Below are positions 4,666-7,286 of a stretch of 7,286 nucleotides of DNA, in pieces (positions within the stretch are counted from its first letter, which is position 1; every line of letters starts with the position of its first letter). The stretch spans positions 1-7,286 of the forward strand of contig DAOUUT010000191.1 in assembly GCA_030668025.1 (NCBI GenBank), in the 5' to 3' direction. This DNA comes from Promethearchaeota archaeon (GTDB lineage: Archaea; Asgardarchaeota; Lokiarchaeia; Sigynarchaeales; SOKP01). Position numbers and translations under genes: made by a program. The notes below the pieces were generated by a model. That model had not been told where the DNA came from and ran no database searches. It saw nothing but the letters and a program-made list of their open reading frames with translations.

Positions 4666-5163
4666 TTACTTAGGAGAAAAAACAACATCAGATATACGTT
4701 GCCGACGTATATCAAAATCATGATCAACATGAAGTGTTATGCAATGTTGATCTTTATTTTGAGGGTTTTTATGAATATAACTTATGGGAACAACAGGTAG
4801 CTTTGATTTTGATATAAAATTCTTTGGAATTGGCACAGGGATTATTTTTTTGCACCGTTCACAATTAATTAAAACTACTTTTATTTTTTCCGATTCAAGC
4901 TTTTTCATTTCAATAAGCAAGTCAGCAGAAAGCCCTCGAGAATTAACGGTTAACTTTGTTTTTTGTTTTGGTGCTTCAGGAACTAAGGGAATATCCATTT
5001 CTAAATCCTCATCTGTCATATACACTGAATTTCTTTTTTCAAACTTTTTTTTTGGTTGTTTAACCACTTTTCTTCGCTCGTTGCTATTTTGAGAATTTTG
5101 ATTTTTGGAAGGTGTTTTTTGAAGATTTTTGATTGTTTTTATGTTTTTTCTGAGAACTTTCAA
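4666..5163 (-). CDS. Lys-rich protein with a Cys/His-rich C-terminal domain, unknown function
   Basis: I do not recognise this family. Residues 1-48 are highly basic and low in complexity (K, N, Q, S) and likely disordered; 49-75 are acidic then Pro/Lys-rich. A helix (79-94) follows. The C-terminal domain (about 95-162) looks folded and probably binds metal: C101-x2-C104 (CERCKKIIPVPIPK), H131, H140-C141, H145 and H148, followed by DFDIRRQRISDVVF. The full frame starts with TTG at 5163, three codons after an in-frame TAG (5173-5175), with no Shine-Dalgarno. The first ATG is M49 (5019), which would give a 117-residue protein with the same folded domain. Either start is possible. It lies 27 bp downstream of the roadblock/profilin-like gene on the same strand, so the two are probably cotranscribed and may work together. 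Confidence 0.7.
   Translation of the reverse strand: MKVLRKNIKTIKNLQKTPSKNQNSQNSNERRKVVKQPKKKFEKRNSVYMTDEDLEMDIPLVPEAPKQKTKLTVNSRGLSADLLIEMKKLESEKIKVVLINCERCKKIIPVPIPKNFISKSKLPVVPISYIHKNPQNKDQHCITLHVDHDFDIRRQRISDVVFSPK
4691..4713. repeat. Perfect 9-bp inverted repeat, 5-nt spacer
   Basis: GATATACGT and ACGTATATC flank TGCCG. It lies within the last 16 codons of the minus-strand Lys-rich gene and codes for DIRRQRISD there. Its RNA would fold into a compact hairpin. Confidence 0.7.
4722..4752. repeat. Perfect 9-bp inverted repeat, 13-nt spacer
   Basis: GATCAACAT (4722-4730) and ATGTTGATC (4744-4752) are exact reverse complements. It lies 8 bp from the inverted repeat at 4691-4713, inside the same coding region, where it codes for DQHCITLHVDHD. 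Confidence 0.65.
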
Positions 5164-5190
5164 ATAATATCGCTATAGTTAGAAGTTAAA

Positions 5191-5799
5191 TTACACTCCA
5201 AATATTTGCCTTAACTCGTTATATATTTTTGAAAGTTCGGATATGATTGGGGCGTTATTTTGTTGAAGATAATAATTTATATATCCTAAAAGCCCCTCGC
5301 CATCTTTAATCCATTCCAAGAAAGACTGAATTTCCCCTTTTAATTGAGGATCTATACTTTTTCCTGCAACAGGCGCAGGAGTTCCACCACTTCCACCAAA
5401 TTGAGTATCACCCCCCGCATAAGCTTGCTTTGCACTTAAATCTGAGAGTACTCTTGCTGTATCCATCGTTGCTCCCATTGGTTCACCATCTGGTTCAAGG
5501 TATATTAGTACTTTGTGTTCTTCATCTTTTGCCCCAATTATGTGCCCTTCGCCTTTCAATGAAGTAGCTACTAACCTTTCTGATGTACATTGAAGCACAG
5601 AATATTTTACACCAGAAATCATGACAAATTGAGCGTTTTGACCGCTCCAACTTGAAACAATTTTACCAATATCCGGGCTAATGTCCCAGTTATCTGTTGA
5701 GTAAAGAATGTCATTTTTTCCTTTTATTATAGCGGCAGCAATTATGCTGGGATCTCTACTCAATAAATTATTAATAATAGTTCCTGGATCAGTTGTCAT
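5191..5799 (-). CDS. Roadblock/LC7-type or profilin-like domain protein
   Basis: The 202-residue soluble protein has one alpha/beta domain (about 1-122), a Gly/Ala/Pro linker (125-148) and a helical C-terminal part (150-200). The domain order is helix (TIINNLLSR), strand IIAAAIIKG (19-27), strand DILYST (30-35), helix DIGKIVSSW, strands FVMISG, KYSVLQC and ERLVATS, hairpin GEGHIIGAKD (83-92), strand KVLIYLEP and helix MDTARVLSDLS. This is the roadblock/longin/profilin class of fold. Roadblock proteins in archaea and bacteria are partners of small Ras/Mgl-type GTPases; profilins bind actin. The strand pattern with GVKY, KGEG and a final helix also recalls profilin, so both readings are kept. 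A good Shine-Dalgarno (GAGGA, 5804-5808) precedes the ATG. It heads a likely two-gene unit with the Cys/His-rich gene 27 bp downstream. Confidence 0.7.
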   Translation of the reverse strand: MTTDPGTIINNLLSRDPSIIAAAIIKGKNDILYSTDNWDISPDIGKIVSSWSGQNAQFVMISGVKYSVLQCTSERLVATSLKGEGHIIGAKDEEHKVLIYLEPDGEPMGATMDTARVLSDLSAKQAYAGGDTQFGGSGGTPAPVAGKSIDPQLKGEIQSFLEWIKDGEGLLGYINYYLQQNNAPIISELSKIYNELRQIFGV

Positions 5800-5803
5800 T
5801 TTT

Positions 5804-5808
5804 TCCTC
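5804..5808 (-). promoter_or_regulatory. Shine-Dalgarno site of the roadblock/profilin-like gene
   Basis: Minus-strand GAGGA ends 4 nt before the ATG at 5799. It is the clearest ribosome binding site in a window where most genes seem leaderless, and it fixes this start. Confidence 0.7.
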
Positions 5809-5820
5809 AATTTTTTTTTT

Positions 5821-5857
5821 ATTTATATATCTTAGTGTAGAATTAATAATAATATAT
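5821..5857 (-). promoter_or_regulatory. TATA-like boxes of the roadblock/profilin-like gene
   Basis: Two minus-strand candidates exist. AATATATTA near 5849-5857 would put the transcript start about 27 nt before the ATG, giving a leader that contains the Shine-Dalgarno. GATATATAAAT at 5821-5831 would start the message at about 5800 and lose that site. The distal box is therefore preferred. Confidence 0.4.
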
Positions 5858-5907
5858 TAGTATAAATATAATGATAAAATTTTTATTAAAATGTTATGGG
5901 TTTGAAT

Positions 5908-6363
5908 TTATTTTTTTGATGCCCTTATATTAATTCTCCCAAACCTAGGTTTATCTTGAAATTTATTCTTTTCAGATTTTAATTTCTTATTATTTTTAAA
6001 AATTATTTTATTTTGAAAGAATAATTTATGTTCGGAATCATTTTTTTTTAGTTCATTTAGATGATCTTTTAAATATATTTCTTTTCTAAATAATTTTCCA
6101 CACACTGGGCAACTGAAATATGGTTTTTCCAAAAAACCTTTAGTTTTTTTAACAACAACTGGAAAAATTTTTCTTTTATCTAATATTCCACCAAGGCTCC
6201 GACAATAATGTCTTTGCAATTTTCCATAAGGTGGATACTCAAAAAAGATTTTACTTCCATGAGTGCATTCCCAAAATAACACATCTACCCCACACTTTCT
6301 GCAAGATGTCTGAAAAGATCGAAGATAACAATGCTTACCATGACTTTTATAAAAATGTCGCAT
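5908..6363 (-). CDS. Zinc-finger protein with two Cys/His clusters, unknown function
   Basis: The 151-residue basic protein has a first cluster C21-x2-C24 ... C33-x-H35 ... H52-x-C54 (motifs CRKCGVDVLFWEC, EYPPYGKL, RHYC). It has a second, C2H2-like finger, C85-x2-C88 (CPVCGKLFRKEIYL) with H101 and H112. The Cys-to-first-His spacing of 12 matches classical C2H2 fingers, but the gap between histidines (10) is longer than the usual 3-5. The C-terminal 40 residues are very Lys/Asn-rich and likely disordered. Binding of nucleic acid is plausible but not shown. The ATG at 6363 is the only good start and lacks a Shine-Dalgarno. The gene is divergent from TFB across 180 bp and has no cotranscribed neighbour, since 108 bp separate it from the next minus-strand gene. 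Confidence 0.7.
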   Translation of the reverse strand: MRHFYKSHGKHCYLRSFQTSCRKCGVDVLFWECTHGSKIFFEYPPYGKLQRHYCRSLGGILDKRKIFPVVVKKTKGFLEKPYFSCPVCGKLFRKEIYLKDHLNELKKNDSEHKLFFQNKIIFKNNKKLKSEKNKFQDKPRFGRINIRASKK

Positions 6364-6543
6364 TATATAATCAGAAAAATATAACTTATTAAAATTTTTC
6401 GGTGAAATATTAAAACCAAAAATTTTAAAATGTGTTTTTTATTAACTGATAAATTCTAAAAACGCAAACATTTAAAAGTATGACTTTAATTATAGAAATT
6501 AAGGAATTGAAATAAATGTGGGTATAAGTAATTGGATCTTTCT
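6364..6543. promoter_or_regulatory. Divergent promoter region between the zinc-finger gene and TFB
   Basis: This 180-bp AT-rich spacer contains no ORF of note. For TFB, GGTATAAG at 6521-6528 is TATA-like but lies only 16-23 bp before the ATG; TTAATTATAG at 6485-6494 is further away and would give a leader of about 30 nt. For the zinc-finger gene, A/T-rich sequence near 6381-6395 is at the expected distance. None of the boxes is decisive. Confidence 0.35.
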
Positions 6544-7286
6544 ATGCTTCAAAATAATTTGAATTTATGCCCTGAATGTGGGAATAAAAATCTAATTTCT
6601 GATAGCGCCCGTGGTGAGTTGATTTGCAATGTATGTGGTTTAGTTTTGAGCCAAAATATCATTGATTCTGGTCCTGAATGGAGAGCTTTTTCTTCAGAAG
6701 AAGCCAATAGAAAAGCTAGAGTAGGAGCGCCAACAACTTTGACGCTTCATGATAAAGGATTAAGCACTATGATTGGGTGGCAAAATAAAGATGCATTCGG
6801 CAAAAGTATCAGCCCAAAAATGAAAGCTGAAGTATATCGCTTAAGAAAATGGCATGTAAGAACGAGGACAAATAAATCAATAGATCGAAATTTAGCTTAT
6901 GCTATGAACGAATTAGATCGCTTTTCTTCTCAATTAAATCTGTCCAAAGCCTTAAAAGAATCGGCTGCTCATATATACAGAAAAATGGCTCATAAAAATC
7001 TAATAAGAGGAAGATCTATTGAGGCAATGTTAATAGCTTCCATTTATTTATCATGCAGGTTGAATAATATTCCGAAAACTTTAGATGATTTTATCGAATT
7101 TGCACTAGTTGATAAAAAAAAAATTGCTCGTTGTTATAGGTTAATTCTAATCGAATTAAAAATAAATATTCAAGTTTCCTCTCCAATAAATTTCATCCCT
7201 AGATTTTGTGCTGAATTAAAACTTTCAGGAAGAACTCAGAATCGAGCAGCAGAATTATTAAAATTAGCAAAAAAATATCATATTAC
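6544..7286 (+). CDS. tfb: Transcription initiation factor B (TFB), C-terminally cut by the window
   Basis: TFB, the archaeal TFIIB homologue, bridges TBP on the TATA box and RNA polymerase and helps open the promoter. The 247 codons present lack only the last 50-60 residues of a normal protein of about 300. The N-terminal zinc ribbon has C9-x2-C12 (CPECG) and C28-x2-C31 (CNVCG). The B-reader/linker follows with GPEWRAFSSEEANRKAR, then VGAPTTLTLHDKGLSTMIG, as in canonical TFBs. The first cyclin fold (about 100-200) includes YRLRKW, RNLAYAMNELDR, KNLIRGRSIEAM and PKTLDDF; the second begins near 212 with SPINFIPRFCAELKLSGR. All zinc ligands and the reader are intact, so this should be an active general factor. 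The ATG at 6544 follows an in-frame stop (6529-6531); an in-frame TTG at 6532 is a poorer option. Archaea often carry several TFBs. Confidence 0.96.
   Translation, partial: MLQNNLNLCPECGNKNLISDSARGELICNVCGLVLSQNIIDSGPEWRAFSSEEANRKARVGAPTTLTLHDKGLSTMIGWQNKDAFGKSISPKMKAEVYRLRKWHVRTRTNKSIDRNLAYAMNELDRFSSQLNLSKALKESAAHIYRKMAHKNLIRGRSIEAMLIASIYLSCRLNNIPKTLDDFIEFALVDKKKIARCYRLILIELKINIQVSSPINFIPRFCAELKLSGRTQNRAAELLKLAKKYHI

Noticed and set aside
4527..4730. Minus-strand 67-codon ORF overlapping the zinc-ribbon gene and the end of the Lys-rich gene
   Set aside because: It overlaps two better supported genes, and the zinc-ribbon cysteines plus membrane helix favour the plus-strand frame.
4784..5092. 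Plus-strand 102-codon ORF rich in Phe and Ser
   Set aside because: It is the reverse of the Lys-rich gene; Phe/Ser richness is what Lys-rich coding gives on the other strand.
1..7286. CRISPR array, insertion sequence or defence system
   Set aside because: No regularly spaced direct repeats, transposase motifs, terminal repeats or known defence domains were seen on either strand.

Overview
The window looks like part of an AT-rich archaeal chromosome, most likely from an Asgard (Promethearchaeota, Loki-like) lineage. Domain-level evidence is good: a transcription factor B with an intact zinc ribbon and B-reader, an archaeal-type UMP kinase, an archaeal pantoate kinase, a tRNA gene broken by introns, and several TATA-like boxes at archaeal spacing. 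The Asgard assignment is an inference from the roadblock/profilin-like protein, the many small zinc-ribbon proteins and the composition; no single gene proves it.

Left part (1-3050): the tail of an unidentified gene, then proC (proline synthesis) running convergently into pantoate kinase (CoA synthesis), with only 5 bp between their stop codons. Pantoate kinase diverges from pyrH (UMP kinase) across a 75-bp AT-rich promoter region. pyrH ends at a run of eight T and is followed by a small tail-anchored zinc-ribbon protein.

Middle (3051-4430): the most unusual part. A tRNA-Leu(CAA) gene at 3130-3295 appears to hold two introns at non-canonical places, one in the D arm and one at the top of the anticodon stem, leaving a 9-nt middle exon. 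It converges on a 122-residue minus-strand gene that resembles a PAC3/PAC4-type proteasome assembly chaperone (tentative). The roughly 600 bp behind that gene have no intact ORF but are a decayed minus-strand gene for the DhnA-family enzyme 2-amino-3,7-dideoxy-D-threo-hept-6-ulosonate synthase (archaeal alternative shikimate entry), with frameshifts, several stops and a large internal deletion.

Right part (4438-7286): a second small zinc-ribbon plus C-terminal membrane helix protein; a minus-strand pair made of a roadblock/LC7- or profilin-like protein and, 27 bp downstream, a Lys-rich protein with a Cys/His-rich C-terminal domain; a minus-strand zinc-finger protein; and divergently the first 247 codons of TFB, cut off by the window end. 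The 3' end of the Lys-rich gene holds two perfect 9-bp inverted repeats back to back.

The genes do not form one pathway. They are mostly single transcription units of housekeeping metabolism mixed with small zinc-binding proteins. I see no CRISPR array, transposon or defence system. The candidates for something undescribed are the doubly interrupted tRNA, the pseudogene, the PAC-like protein and the roadblock/Cys-His pair.
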